Positions 33,386-45,136 of a stretch of DNA of 64,000 bases are shown here, one piece after another (positions within the stretch are counted from its first letter, which is position 1; every line of letters starts with the position of its first letter). A model generated the notes under the pieces. That model had not been told where the DNA came from and ran no database searches. It saw only the letters and a list, made by a program, of their open reading frames with translations. The translations under genes were made by a program, and so were the position numbers. The DNA comes from Chenopodium formosanum (taxonomy: Eukaryota; Streptophyta; Magnoliopsida; Caryophyllales; Amaranthaceae), in assembly GCA_024500155.1 (NCBI GenBank), contig CM044874.1, forward strand, positions 40,432,384 through 40,496,383, written 5' to 3'.

Positions 33386-33900
33386 ATAATGAGACTTGAT
33401 GTTTTCGTCTTGAATGATCAATACTAAGCATGATCTTTGGATCAAGAGTTTCACAAGCATACAGCCAATCAAACCTCTTGAATGAACAGCCTAAATCATA
33501 ACCTTAAAATGGAAGTGTTTCCCTTGATGTTTTCTTTCTTTTCTCAAAAGAAGGCAACAAGTGGAACAGAAAGCAAAGCAATCTTCCCTGATATTTTGTT
33601 TGAAAAGGGATGGATGCATGTTGTTGCCTTTAGCTTTTTTCTTCTATACGTTTCACTTACAGATTGGCACATTGAATTGGCTTAGAATTGCATGCCTTTT
33701 TTACCATATTAAGGTCTTTAGCCTCACAATCATATTTAGATTAAGTATAACTAATTTCTCTAATAAATAATTTCTAGCCTCCCTACTCGAGTCTCATTGT
33801 CAAAATAGGAGAAAGTTAAGAATAAATAGAAAAGGGAATTTAAACTTTAAACCAAGATGATGTGTTAAAAGATTAGTGGTTTTCTCATTTCTCATTCTAT
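33304..33900. other. Spacer, nothing recognised
   Basis: An A-run of about 28 bases at 33354-33380, otherwise unremarkable. Short ORFs around 33482-33770 lack any recognisable feature. Confidence 0.35.
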
Positions 33901-34965
33901 ATGTTGCTGGCCACAAGACATGACTATCCATTATAAGGGTTACTTTGTTAATGTTATAGGGGTTACTCGTTTAGTTTTATAGGGGTACTTCATCAGTTTT
34001 ATATAAGGTTTACTTGGTCAGTATAACAAGAGTTACCGGATCAGTTTTATAGGAATTACTTTGCTTTTTTTATAAGTGGCCACATGGTGTGACCAGCCGC
34101 ACATAAAGGTGGGCACGGGCCGTGCCGGCACGCGGGCGACACGACGCCGGCACAGCCCAGCACGGCACGGCCACCGGCACGGCGGCAAACCTGTGGATCG
34201 TGGGCCATGCCGTGAACAAAAAAATTAGTTTTGGCACGGGCACGGCACGCGGCACGACGAGCGGCACGTGGGCCGGCTCGCCGGCACGACACGTGGCACG
34301 GCCCGGCACAGCACGAGGTCCATATTTACTCACCATTATACACTATAGTTCAAATTTTGTAATATCAAATTTCGTATTCTGCATAATAAATGAGGTTATT
34401 CACCAAATACTGTACGATTTTTAATTATCATTAATTATTTGTATTATCGATTTATCGTACCGGCTCCCGGCATATAATAAAATAAGTTATTCTTCAATTT
34501 TTTGTGTTTTTGGATTATCGCACTCGTAATTTTTTTTTATTATATGCATTAGTAAAATTGTTTTTATTTGTTTATTTAAACTTAAACATAATCAGATAAA
34601 TAATTTATATAACCTTAATTAAAATAAAGTTGCTCTAAACAAAATATATTAACATTAACATAAACATAAATTAATCACATTATTTAGTTAACTAAAAAAT
34701 ATATATATATCGTTTTTTTATTTACATTTATTATTTTAAAAAATAAATAAATAAATAATAAAAAAATTAAAGTGACACGGTTTGGCCCGCGGCACGGCAC
34801 GGCACAGTCCGCCAGGCACGTGGGCCGTGCCGTGCCGTGGGCTGGGGTGTGCCAAAATTAGGCACGACACGGCACGGCCCACCGCGGAGCCGGAACAGCA
34901 CGACCCCCACCGCGGCATGGCCCGGCACGGCCCATTGCCCATGTTTAGCCGCACACAAGACGTGC
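33901..34965. mobile_element. GGCTGGCCACA-ended element carrying GGGTTACT repeats, split by a hAT
   Basis: The left end TGTTGCTGGCCACAAG (about 33902) and the right end (reverse complement TGTGCGGCTGGTCACACCAT, resuming after the hAT) match the ends of the element at 45544-46438. Between them lie about six degenerate units of roughly 30 bp containing ATAGGGGTTACT (33935-34070). No TSD is clear. A hAT element interrupts its right end at 34104. Confidence 0.5.
34104..34947. mobile_element. Non-autonomous hAT element with GGCACG subterminal repeats
   Basis: 844 bp. Ends TAAAGGTGGGCACGGGCC and (reverse complement) TAAACATGGGCAATGGGCC. Perfect 8-bp TSD GCCGCACA (34096-34103, 34948-34955). Roughly 220 bp at the left and 180 bp at the right are GC-rich arrays of GGCACG / CGTGCC; the middle is very AT-rich. 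The Arg/Ala/Gly/Pro-rich ORFs in all frames come from the repeats. Confidence 0.88.
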
Positions 34966-35317
34966 TGTATATGTATATATGCAATGAGAATAGAGTATGT
35001 TCAACTAGCCTCTTAGACGGTTATTTAATTCAACTCTTTTTTTCTCCAATTTAAAGCCTTGATGGTTCAATTTTTCAAGGTTAATAATAAAAATAGTCTG
35101 GCTTTTAATCCAAAAACAGTTACGAGTAATATATAAACAACACTCATATTTCATCCTGTACTGTTATTGGAAAATGTGTACGTATTTGTGCAACATCATT
35201 TTTGGCAATGGTTTATTTCTTTCCCTTAATCACATGAAACTACATTAATTTAGGACCACTATGCTTAATACAACCCTTTTGCGCGTGTATAGGTTCACCA
35301 CAATATTACTATGAATC
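34966..35317. other. Spacer left of the young Copia element
   Basis: No gene or element recognised. Confidence 0.3.
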
Positions 35318-35322
35318 AGGTG

Positions 35323-35968
35323 TGTAGGGTTTTAGGTACTCTAAGCGGAATTTCATGAATCACATTCATACGCACCTAAACAGGATCTCATGCATATACA
35401 AATAAAGATCACATAACAGTTTAGAAATAACCTTTGAAGCGTGAATCCTCTTAGCAATCTTCTTCTCTACCGGAGATAAAGAGCCTCAATTGTAACCCCT
35501 CTATTCGGTCCACCGGATTGAATCAACACTCCACCAATGCTAGTTGGACGGGAAAAACCTTTCACCTTTCTTGGAGTTAAGAACCAATTTTAGAGAGAAA
35601 ATATTGAGAGAAAACTTACGTTGTTTTTCAGAAAACTGAATACTGTGTATTTTTTAATTATCCCTAACTAATTAATATATAATCATATTATTATTAATTA
35701 GGTTAGGGTTTTCTCTCCCCTTTCCCTATTTGGCCGGTCACCCTAAGGCCCACTTTGGGCTTCGGGTTTCTTTATTGATCCAATCCTAATGTGTGACCTT
35801 GTAGGATCCGTTTAGGCGGGCTTCGGGTTTGTTACTTACTAACCCAAAGTTCTATAGCATTCTCTAGCAAGACGTATAGACAACCCAAATAAACGAATTA
35901 CTATCTCCGTAATATGATCCATGGTTATATTAAGTAATTGCACTAAAGTCGAGAACACACTTCCTTCA
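35323..35968 (-). repeat. 3' LTR of the young Copia element
   Basis: The plus strand reads TGTAGGGTTTTAGGTACTC ... CACTTCCTTCA. It differs from the 5' LTR at about six sites, e.g. AAGCGG versus AAGTGG and CTAGTTGG versus CTAGATGG. Confidence 0.92.
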
Positions 35969-35986
35969 ATCTCCCACTTGTCCGAG
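35969..35986 (-). other. Polypurine tract of the young Copia element
   Basis: Minus-strand GGACAAGTGGGAGAT ends against the 3' LTR. AAGTGGGAGAT is the usual Copia PPT form. Confidence 0.75.
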
Positions 35987-36762
35987 ACAAGTATGCAATA
36001 TTCAAATTCCTTAAGTCTCTTAGTGTCTAATTTGATAGTATGATCACATCTCCATGTTATCTATACCAGCGTTCAAATTATTTCTTGAAATCCGAGTTTG
36101 AATTGCTAAACAAATGATCATCTTATGATCCATTTGAGCACGGCCATGCATTTTCAATTCTTACTCTTCAAGAGGCCAAGACACCCATCCTATCTAACAA
36201 AGGAGGACCTATTCAATCTTGTGGCAACCAAAACTCCCACTCAACTTTTAGCACAACCCGAGTGTCGCCTTTATAGTCCCCTTTTACGGCATGACGTTTG
36301 ACAACATCAAGGTTACACTAATCATTGAATTGAGTAGTGTTCCACTCATGTCTAAGGAATCCGCTAATATAATTCGTGAAGTTTTAAAACTTCTAAGTAG
36401 GTCTGTTCGATCATGTATCGACTATACATATCCATATGATTGACTAAACATCTCCATGTTTCTATAGCGCATGAAACGGCACCATCAATCAATCTTATAT
36501 GCTAATCATTTTATTGAGTCATTTATGTCCAAATATTAACAACTCAGATTAGGAACTTAAATATTTTATGAATCCAGTTCACTTATGGGGTTTCATTCAT
36601 CAAATCACATATTTGACAAGCCCATTAAATTCAATAAATATGTTGGACATTTTATTTAATACTAAACCAAAATTAAATAAGATGAAAAATTCATACTATA
36701 TAAACATAAAACATGAAATCATGTCTTTAACTTGTAACAAGTTTCTCTAAACAAAAAACAAT
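35987..36762 (-). other. 3' non-coding part of the young Copia element
   Basis: Between the gag-pol stop codon and the PPT; no frame of note. Confidence 0.5.
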
Positions 36763-39700
36763 TTAAAGCCATTCTAACACTTGCTTCAACCCTACAGCCC
36801 TAGCGTGACGTTCATGCTTGGGTTGAGGGAGAGGTTTAGTGAGTGGATCAGCAACATTCTCATCCGTGTGAACTTTGCAGATCTTGACATCATTCCTGTC
36901 TACAATCTCGCGAGTGAGGTAATACTTCCTCATTACATGCTTGGATTTGTCGTTTGATCTTGGTTCTTTTGCTTGCGCAATAGCTCCATTATTATCACAA
37001 AACAATTCAATTCCTTCTAGAACACTAGGTACGATCCCTAGCTCTGTTAGGAACTTCTTTATCCAAACAGCTTCCTTAGCTGCTTCTACCGCCGCTAAAT
37101 ATTCTGATTCTGTCGTAGAGTCTGCTACAGTGCCTTGCTTTGAACTCTTCCAGCTCACTGCTCCTCCATTCAGACAAAAGATGTACCTTGATTGCGAGCG
37201 GTAATCATCTCTGTCGGTTTGGAAACTTGCATCAGTATAACCTTTAACAACCAACTCATCTATTCCTCCATAGACCAAAAACATTCCTTTAGTCCTTCTC
37301 AAGTACTTTAGGATGTTCTTAGCCGCAGTCCAGTGTGCTTCACCTGGATTTGCTTGGAATCTGCTGCATAAGCTCAGAGCAAATGCAACATCCGGTCGAG
37401 TGCATATCATGGCATACATGATAGAACCTAAAGCCGAGGCGTAAGGTATGCTACTCATTCGCTTTAACTCATCAGGCTCCGAAGGGCACTGACTCTTGCT
37501 AAGCGAAATGCCATGTGACATGGGAATGAATCCTCTCTTAGAGTTTTCCATATTGAACCTTGCAAGAACCTTATCAATATAAGTCTCTTGGCTCAGTCCA
37601 AGCATCCTTCGAGACCTATCTCTATGGATTTTGATTCCCAAAATGTACTCAGCTTCTTCAAGGTCTTTCATAGAAAAACAACTTCTCAACCATTCCTTGA
37701 CTGACTCAAGCATTGGTATGTCATTTCCTATGAGTAGTATGTCATCTACATACAAAACCAAGAAGACACAAGATTCTTCTTCACTCTTGAGAAAACCAAA
37801 CTGTTTGATTGCCTCATCAAATCGAAGATTCCAGCTCTGAGACGCCTGCTTCAATCCATAAATGGATCTCTGAAGCTTGCAAACTCTTTTGGGATTTTCT
37901 GGATCCTCAAAACCCTCAGGTTGTGTCATGTACACATCCTCCATCAAGAACCCATTCAAGAAGGCGGTTTTGACATCCATCTGCCAAATTTCATAATTGT
38001 AATGTGCAGCAATCGCCAAAAGTATCCGAATTGACTTAATCTTTGCCACTGGAGAAAAGGTTTCATCATAGTCTATACCATGTATTTGTTTGAATCCTTT
38101 TGCAACCAGTCTTGCTTTATAGATATAGACATTTCCATTCTTGTCTGTTTTTATTTTGAACACCCACTTGCATCCAATAGGTTTAACCCCATCAGGCAAG
38201 TCGACTAGGGTCCAAACTTTGTTCTCAGACATGGAGTCCATTTCAGATTTCATGGCCTCAAGCCATTTCTCAGAGTCTGGGCTCGTCAAAGCTTGTTTGT
38301 AGGTAGTAGGCTCAGAATTTTCCAAAATCAATATTTCAGAGTCTTCTGTTAAGAGGAAATCAACCAACTGCTTGTTTGGGATCCTTGTTCTACTCGACCT
38401 ACGTGGGGCTTGAGCATCAATAGAAATATTCTCTTCAACATCTTGAAGATTTTCGCATGAATTAGATTCAAGTTGGACGACAGGAGTTTCGCTTAATGAA
38501 TTAGCTTGCTCCGACACTTGACCTGTCATAGCAGAGTCATGCGCCCTCGCCTCTGACGTGGTTTGATCCACATCCATTTGTTGCTCATCTCGAATTTCTT
38601 CGAGAACTATTTTACTCCCAATAAACTCCTTTTCAAGAACGACACCATCACGAGCAACAAACACTTTGTTCTGTTGACGGTTATAGAAGTAGTAACCCCT
38701 TGTCTCTTTTGGGTATCCCACAAAGAGACATTTATCTGATTTGGGTGCAAGTTTGTCTGACAGTAAACGTTTTACAAAGACCTCACAACCCCAGATTTTA
38801 AGAAAAGATAAGTTTGGAACTTTTCCATTCCACATCTCATATGGAGTCTTTTCTACAGCCTTCGACGGGCTTCTATTTAGTGTGTGTGCAGCTGTTTCTA
38901 GAGCATATCCCCAAAAAGAAATTGGAAGATCAGCAAGACTCATCATTGATCGAACCATATCCAGTAAAGTTCGATTCCTCCTTTCAGACACACCGTTTAA
39001 CTGTGGCGTCCCTGGTGGAGTTAGTTGTGAAACTATTCCACAATCCTTTAGATGATCATCGAATTCTTGGGTCAAATATTCGCCACCACGATCAGATCGT
39101 AATGCTTTTATTGTTTTACCAAGTTGATTCTGTACTTCATTTTGGAATTCTTTGAACTTTTCAAATGATTCCGACTTATGCTTCATTAAGTAGATATACC
39201 CATATCGACTTAAATCATCAGTAAAAGTAATGAAGTAACTAAACCCACCTCTTGCCTTTGAACTCATAGGCCCACAAACATCTGTATGTATAAGTGTCAA
39301 GAGATCATTGGCTCTTTCACCCTTTCCAGTAAAAGGTGACTTTGTCATTTTTCCCAACAAGCATGATTCACATACATCAAATGATTCATAATCGAATGAT
39401 GTAAGGATTCCATCCTTCTGTAACTTTTGGATGCGCTTTTGGTTTATATGACCCATCCGGCAATGCCATAGATATGTTGGGTTTAAATCATTCGACTTTT
39501 GTTTCTTGCTATTTATGTTATAGACTTGTACTGTTCTATCAAGTACATATAAGCCATTAATCAATTTTGCACTAGCATAGAACATGTTATTGTAAGAAAT
39601 GGAACAACATTTGTTCTTAATCTCAAAACAAAAACCTTCATTATCCAAAACAGAAACAGAAATAATTTTCTTAGTAATTGACGAAACGAAATAACAATTA

Positions 39701-40761
39701 TTAAGTTCTAAAATTAATCCAGACGGTAAATGCAGACTATAACTTCCGATGGCAAGTGCAGCAACTCTTGCTCCATTTCCGACGCGAAGCTCCACCTCGC
39801 CTTTTGCTAGTTTTCTACTTCTTTTTAGTCCCTGCACATCATTAACTATGTGAGAACCACAACCGGTATCAAATACCCATAAAGAAGTAGAAGTCAAATT
39901 AACTTCTATAACATAAATACCTGAAGTAGAAGCACCTGACTTCTTATCCTCCAAGTACTTGGGGCAGTTTCTCTTCCAGTGACCTATCTTCTCACAGTGG
40001 AAACATTTGCTTTCCGCAGCAACTTTTGGTTTAGCGGTCTGCTTAGGCTTTTCAGAACTTTTGACAACTTGCTTGCCTTTGTTTTTCTTGCCTGCCCCCT
40101 TCCTTTTGAAACCCTTTCCCTTTTGAACCATCAAAACCTCTTTCTTTGGTTCTTTGGGAATGTTCCTTTCAGCATTGACAAGCATCCCATGCAATTGAGT
40201 CAAAGTCTTTTCAGACTCATTCATGTTGAAAGTCATCCTGAACTGATTTAAGCTGTCAGGCAATGAATGGAGTATGATATCAGTAGCCAACTGTTGGCTA
40301 TAAGGGAATCCAAGACGTTCCATGCTTTCAAAAAGACCCATCATTTTGAAAGCATGTTGGCGAACAGATTCACCATTTTCCATCTTGCACTCCAAAATCT
40401 CCTTATTGATCTCATATCTCTCAATCCTGGCCTGTTTCTGAAACATTGCCTTAAGCTCTTGCATAATGGTGTAAGCATCTTTGGTCTCAAACCTTCTTTG
40501 GAGGTCTGGTTCCATAGCCGCCACCATGAAGCAAGTGATTGGAGTAGACCTATCATTAGCCTGCTTAGCACGACGTTTATCAGCATCAGAAGATTCATTA
40601 GTCACTACTGGAAGTGGGTTTTCTAAGACATCCTCTTTACCCTCCGACTTCAAAAGAAGCCTTAGGGTCCTTTCCCAAGTGATGAAGTTTTCTCCGTTCA
40701 GCCTATCCTTCTCAAGGAAGGGACGGACGTTAAAAATCGAGTTGTTGATGTTATTAGTCAT
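36763..40761 (-). CDS. Copia Gag-Pol polyprotein, open frame
   Basis: Encodes capsid and enzymes that copy the element's RNA and insert it. I choose the ATG at 40761 (MTNNINNSIFNVRPF), where Gag homology begins; the frame is open further, to an ATG at 40911, 1382 codons in all. Positions in that longer numbering: Gag 51-300; zinc knuckle CFHCEKIGHWKRNC 303-316; protease WVFDTGCGSH at 345-354; pre-integrase WHCRMGH about 482; integrase D544, D607, E643 (D-x62-D-x35-E); RT with QMDVKTAFLNG about 977 and YVDD 1054-1057; RNase H GYTDAS about 1224, TESEY about 1267 and D1306; C-terminus NVADPLTKPL. There are no stops or shifts. One oddity: the segment between CVF and LVLYVDD looks shorter than in most relatives, as if about ten residues were deleted, so RT activity is uncertain. 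Clade not assigned. Confidence 0.92.
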   Translation of the reverse strand: MTNNINNSIFNVRPFLEKDRLNGENFITWERTLRLLLKSEGKEDVLENPLPVVTNESSDADKRRAKQANDRSTPITCFMVAAMEPDLQRRFETKDAYTIMQELKAMFQKQARIERYEINKEILECKMENGESVRQHAFKMMGLFESMERLGFPYSQQLATDIILHSLPDSLNQFRMTFNMNESEKTLTQLHGMLVNAERNIPKEPKKEVLMVQKGKGFKRKGAGKKNKGKQVVKSSEKPKQTAKPKVAAESKCFHCEKIGHWKRNCPKYLEDKKSGASTSGIYVIEVNLTSTSLWVFDTGCGSHIVNDVQGLKRSRKLAKGEVELRVGNGARVAALAIGSYSLHLPSGLILELNNCYFVSSITKKIISVSVLDNEGFCFEIKNKCCSISYNNMFYASAKLINGLYVLDRTVQVYNINSKKQKSNDLNPTYLWHCRMGHINQKRIQKLQKDGILTSFDYESFDVCESCLLGKMTKSPFTGKGERANDLLTLIHTDVCGPMSSKARGGFSYFITFTDDLSRYGYIYLMKHKSESFEKFKEFQNEVQNQLGKTIKALRSDRGGEYLTQEFDDHLKDCGIVSQLTPPGTPQLNGVSERRNRTLLDMVRSMMSLADLPISFWGYALETAAHTLNRSPSKAVEKTPYEMWNGKVPNLSFLKIWGCEVFVKRLLSDKLAPKSDKCLFVGYPKETRGYYFYNRQQNKVFVARDGVVLEKEFIGSKIVLEEIRDEQQMDVDQTTSEARAHDSAMTGQVSEQANSLSETPVVQLESNSCENLQDVEENISIDAQAPRRSSRTRIPNKQLVDFLLTEDSEILILENSEPTTYKQALTSPDSEKWLEAMKSEMDSMSENKVWTLVDLPDGVKPIGCKWVFKIKTDKNGNVYIYKARLVAKGFKQIHGIDYDETFSPVAKIKSIRILLAIAAHYNYEIWQMDVKTAFLNGFLMEDVYMTQPEGFEDPENPKRVCKLQRSIYGLKQASQSWNLRFDEAIKQFGFLKSEEESCVFLVLYVDDILLIGNDIPMLESVKEWLRSCFSMKDLEEAEYILGIKIHRDRSRRMLGLSQETYIDKVLARFNMENSKRGFIPMSHGISLSKSQCPSEPDELKRMSSIPYASALGSIMYAMICTRPDVAFALSLCSRFQANPGEAHWTAAKNILKYLRRTKGMFLVYGGIDELVVKGYTDASFQTDRDDYRSQSRYIFCLNGGAVSWKSSKQGTVADSTTESEYLAAVEAAKEAVWIKKFLTELGIVPSVLEGIELFCDNNGAIAQAKEPRSNDKSKHVMRKYYLTREIVDRNDVKICKVHTDENVADPLTKPLPQPKHERHARAVGLKQVLEWL

Positions 40762-42373
40762 GATATCTACAGACAGAAAAAAAAGGCAAAGTTCAATTTT
40801 ATGTTTATAAAAGCACCTAAAACATGCAATAGTTTCTAGGTTACTTAGCACTCTATTCAATTTTAATGTCCCTATTTGAATAAGTGATTCCAAGATCCTA
40901 TCAACATGCAACGTTAAGCAGACGGAGGCCTTTTCTTAAAATTACATTTTCAAGGTAAGTAAACTCTTTACTAATTACAACATTTGTAATTCTTGGTTAG
41001 ACAGAAAAACATCTCATGCTTAACTGTCCCTTTGCTTCAAAATCCAAAACGCTTTTGATGATTTTGTTGAGGTTAACCAAATTAAGTGTGCAAAATTCGC
41101 AATTTTACCTCACTTCCCAAAATTAATAACAATACCCTGCGGAGGCATGACCTATTACTATTAATTAAGGGTTAATAAGTACTTTATATTTGGAAAAGCA
41201 AACCTCAATATTTGCGGGACCTAAGTTTATTATGTCGTTATTAATTAGTGAACTCTAGCGCATTGATAACATACATACAATAAACTTATAAGCATTTTAA
41301 GAATAATAATAAAATGCAAAATTAAATATGAGCTAGTATGGCCCCTAATCCTAAGAACTAAGTCTGAATGGGCACCTCCTTGGACTTTTCATGGATCTCC
41401 ATCCACCTTCATCATGGGCCTTCTCATCTGGGCTCTTCCTTAGATTAATAAAGAATTTAAATAATTAAACTAATTCCTAATTAAATAAAATTACAAAAAT
41501 ACTTAACGATACGCAGATCGTATTTAAATTACAAAAATACATAACGATACGCAGATCGTATTTAATTATAATTTAAATCTAGGGCCATACTAGTCATTTA
41601 TAGCAATAATATATCATATATATAAAAAAGCTACATAATAATATCACATATTATACTTGCCAATAATTAAAATATTAGATATTCTTAATTATGTCAAGTG
41701 GATAAATCAATTAATTAGGAAATCCTAGAATATAAATCATATTTGATAAACTGAAATCCTAACCACCTAAAAGATTTTATCCTAAAATTAAGCTAACCAA
41801 CTAATTTTAATTAGATTAAAAAATCAAATTATGTAATTATCTTATAATCAATTCAAAACAACCTTAATTGGAATTGCTCAATATCCCCTTAAAATCAGTT
41901 TTTCAATATTATCCAAAAAATAAAATCAGAATTTTTTTTTTTTTTTATTTTTTTTTTTATTTTTTTTTTATTTTTTTGAGTTAAATTAATTTCACAACTT
42001 TTGCAAAATTAATTTTGGTGATCTAATTATAATTAAACACAAACTCCTTTATGCATAATTTCAGAAAAAATTAATCAAAATCTCCATTTTAATTAATTTA
42101 GGGCTTTTCATATAAAATAATCCCCAATTCATAATACAATCTATTTTTCATATTAAAAATTGTGGGTTCCTAAAAAAATATTTAGAGGCTATTGAGCAAT
42201 TAAATTCACAAATTAATCAATTCCAATCAATTAAAATCATATTCTAATAAGGTTATTTTAATCCATAATTCAATTCCTCCCCTTAATCAAATTAAAATTA
42301 GCCTAATTCACACATCAAAATAATCATATTATTGTGATCAGTAAATTATATGCAAGGGGCTAACTGATACCAC
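40762..42373 (-). other. 5' leader and PBS region of the young Copia element
   Basis: About 1.6 kb, AT-rich. Next to the 5' LTR the minus strand reads GTGGTATCAGTTAGCCCC, containing the initiator-Met-tRNA PBS TGGTATCA. A tandem pair of about 34 bp with ACGATACGCAGATCGTATTT lies at 41490-41565. Interrupted T-runs lie at 41934-41977 (plus strand). Confidence 0.7.
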
Positions 42374-43019
42374 TGTAGGGTTTTAGGTACTCTAAGTGGA
42401 ATTTCATGAATCACATTCATACGCACCTAAACAGGATCTCATGCATATACAAATAAAGATCACATAACAGTTTAGAAATAACCTTTGAAGCGTGAATCCT
42501 CTTAGCAATCTTCTTCTCTACCGGAGATAAAGAGCCTCAATTGTAACTCCTCTATTCGGTCCACCGGATTGAATCAACACTCCACCAATGCTAGATGGAC
42601 GGGAAAAACCTTTCACCTTTCTTGGAGTTGAGAACCAATTTTAGAGAGAAAATATTGAGAGAAAACTTACGTTGTTTTTCAGAAAACTGAATACTGTGTA
42701 TTTTTTAATTATCCCTAACTAATTAATATATAATCATATTATTATTAATTAGGTTAGGGTTTTCTCTCCCCTTTCCCTATTTGGCCGGTCACCCTAAGGC
42801 CCACTTTGGGCTTCGGGTTTCTTTATTGATCCAATCCTAATGTGTGACCTTGTAGGATCCGTTTAGGCGGGCTTCGGGTTCGTTACTTACTAACCCAAAG
42901 TTCTATAACATTCTCTAGCAAGACGTATAGACAACCCAAATAAACGAATTACTATCTCCGTAATATGATCCATGGTTATATTAAGTAATTGCACTAAAGT
43001 CGAGAACACACTTCCTTCA
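42374..43019 (-). repeat. 5' LTR of the young Copia element
   Basis: 646 bp, mate of 35323-35968. As the 5' LTR of a minus-strand element it should carry the promoter, with transcription running leftwards. Confidence 0.92.
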
Positions 43020-43024
43020 AGGTG

Positions 43025-43193
43025 TACATCTATTGATACTAAAAAGATAAAGTGAATCAAATAAAGAAAAAATGGTCAAGAATAGCCAACCTTAGATTAT
43101 TTTCGGTCTAAGATGATCTTGAAACTAAAAAACCATAGGAAAAAAAATGGGGAGGAGAGGAAACAGATGCATGCAAGCGGCTAGGTTCTACAT

Positions 43194-43229
<36 letters not shown>

Positions 43230-43404
43230 TTAACAAAGGCGCTTCGCAAATCGCAACACTTAGAAATTAGATCCTCTTCTCAATATTGTATGTAATATCA
43301 TCACCAAAACTAGTTGCATTAGCACTAGTTTTGTAGGCCGAAAATATTTGCAAATGAATTAATTCCTAGTGTTCAAAATTAATTGTCATGTTTGTACCTC
43401 TAGA
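43025..43404. other. Spacer
   Basis: Contains a T-run of about 27 bases at 43196-43223. No gene seen. Confidence 0.35.
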
Positions 43405-43772
43405 GGCCCTGTTTGGTTGGATGTAAAATGTTTTCAATGGAAAATGAGTTTCCATGAAAACCTTTTCCATTAAAAAATGTAATTTCCTACACATTTTTCC
43501 TTGTTTGGTTATATGTAAAACAATTTTCCAATTTAAACAAAATAAAACTAATATTAAGTGAGACAATTTATCAAACACTTTGTGGGCATGAAAAAAACAT
43601 GTAAATGTATGAATAAAAATAAAATTTGTAGCAAGTAGATTGCATCTAATAACAAATTCCCAATTTATAATCATCTTTAGAAAATTTAATCACATCAAAA
43701 AAATTATTACGAATTAATGTATTTAATAATTTTTGTGCAAAAATACCCAAAAATAATCAAAATATCAAGTCA

Positions 43773-43803
<31 letters not shown>

Positions 43804-44042
43804 TTGCCAAGTTACAGCAAGAGATCGAGTGAGAAGATCTACTTGAGTTTGCAGTTAAAGAAGAAGGGGAAAGATAGAAGGAGAGTGGAAAACATGGCTT
43901 CCCTTCTAATTTTGGGGAAAACTATTTCTTGTATAAAGGAAAATAGTTTTCAGCCCAAAATTTTCTTTCATATTTGGTCCAAACCAAACAATGTAAAATA
44001 AGATTTTCCTGGAAAAAGTTTTCAACCCAATCAAACAGGGCC
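43405..44042. mobile_element. Tourist-like MITE, 638 bp
   Basis: TIRs GGCCCTGTTTGGTTGG and reverse complement GGCCCTGTTTGATTGG, with the 3-bp direct repeat AGA on both sides (43402-43404, 44043-44045) instead of the canonical TWA. A second internal pair (CTTGTTTGGTTATATGTAAA near 43499 and ACCAAACAATGTAAAATAAG near 43983) makes a layered inverted repeat. It contains a (GA)n tract at 43777-43804. Confidence 0.65.
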
Positions 44043-44045
44043 AGA

Positions 44046-45136
44046 GTAAAGTCTTGGTTCACGACTGATTTTCTTAACATGCTACGACCACTTCAATTTA
44101 CAAAATATTATTCACATTAGTGTCAAGATGTTAATTATACACTCGAATGTATCATCCACATAATATATGCAATCATATACAAAGTATTTTTTAACTTGTT
44201 TGAATCGTCTCCCCCAAAAGAGGATCCCCTCCAGACATTAACATTCATAGACATGTTTATGTAGGGACTAGAGCTTAGAGACATACAAGCAAGTAAAATG
44301 ACATTGATATTCAATACTTTGGGAGGTTTTTCACGACTTAAATGAGTTTCTTGTCATATATGTGCTACTTATCTACTAAGTACTTTAAAACACATGTCTA
44401 TAAAATAAATACTAGCTATTTATTTGGAGTTTTTATTAAAATACATGTAATACTCTATTGTCCCGTAATAGCCAACACATTTGACTTTTATTCAATTCAT
44501 TATTCATTTATTTACTATTTTCGAATAGATTCATTTATTTACTTTGATCGTATTTTATTAGTGATGTATTAAAATAATTTTATCATGAAATATATTATTA
44601 AATAGGTATGTATTAATATAAAATTTAAAAATATCAACTCTTTATATTATTATTTAATATAAACAAATATTTTTTTTTTGAACGGATATAAACAAATATT
44701 TAATTTAGTCATATATATCTAAATTCAAATTAATATATTGACATGTGTGTTAAGTTTGATTGTGTCAATTATTTTAAGAAAGAGGTTGTAAATAATTACT
44801 ATAAAATTGGAGTTTTTTCCCTCCTAAAATTATCCCCACTTTCTTTTAATATTATTGTCATTGATAATTAGAAGAAAGCAAAAAACATTATTGTGGAGCA
44901 TTGTCACAATTATCATAAGATAAATGTGACAGAGATGTGTATGTGCTATGATGGATACATGATCATACAAGAAAGTTAGAAATGATTGGTTGAGGAATGA
45001 GATAATTAAGATGAAAGTATATATAGGATACATCCATTGAATACAATATGAGGTAGAATCGTCTAGAGTGATTTGATCACGTATAATGGAGACCAAGTGA
45101 GACTCCGATAAGGAGGTTTAAAGAGTACCAAATTTA
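44046..45136. other. AT-rich spacer
   Basis: No gene. Holds the poly(T) micro-insertion at 44672-44685. The short ORFs at 44342-44572 and 44830-45096 have no recognisable features. Confidence 0.35.
44657..44700. mobile_element. Poly(T)-GAA micro-insertion with 15-bp direct repeats
   Basis: The direct repeat ATATAAACAAATATT (44657-44671 and 44686-44700) flanks the 14-base insert TTTTTTTTGAACGG. It has the form of a target duplication around the extreme 3' end of a retrotransposed poly(A) RNA (minus orientation). Confidence 0.5.

Larger units (their letters stand above)
35323..43019 (-). mobile_element. Full-length young Copia retrotransposon
   Basis: 7.7 kb on the minus strand: 5' LTR at 42374-43019, PBS, leader, one open gag-pol frame, PPT, 3' LTR at 35323-35968. 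Perfect 5-bp TSD AGGTG (35318-35322, 43020-43024). The LTRs have equal length (646 bp) and differ at 6 sites by my reading (0.9%), which indicates a recent insertion. This is the best-preserved mobile element in the window. Confidence 0.93.

Noticed and set aside
34056..34984. Several Arg/Ala/Gly/Pro-rich ORFs on both strands
   Set aside because: Products of the GGCACG repeat arrays in a hAT element; every frame is open because stops are absent from the repeat.
38741..40810. Plus-strand ORFs of 90-119 codons
   Set aside because: Antisense shadows of the Copia Gag-Pol frame.
43777..43804. (GA)n run as a regulatory element
   Set aside because: It lies inside a MITE with no gene nearby; a simple microsatellite.
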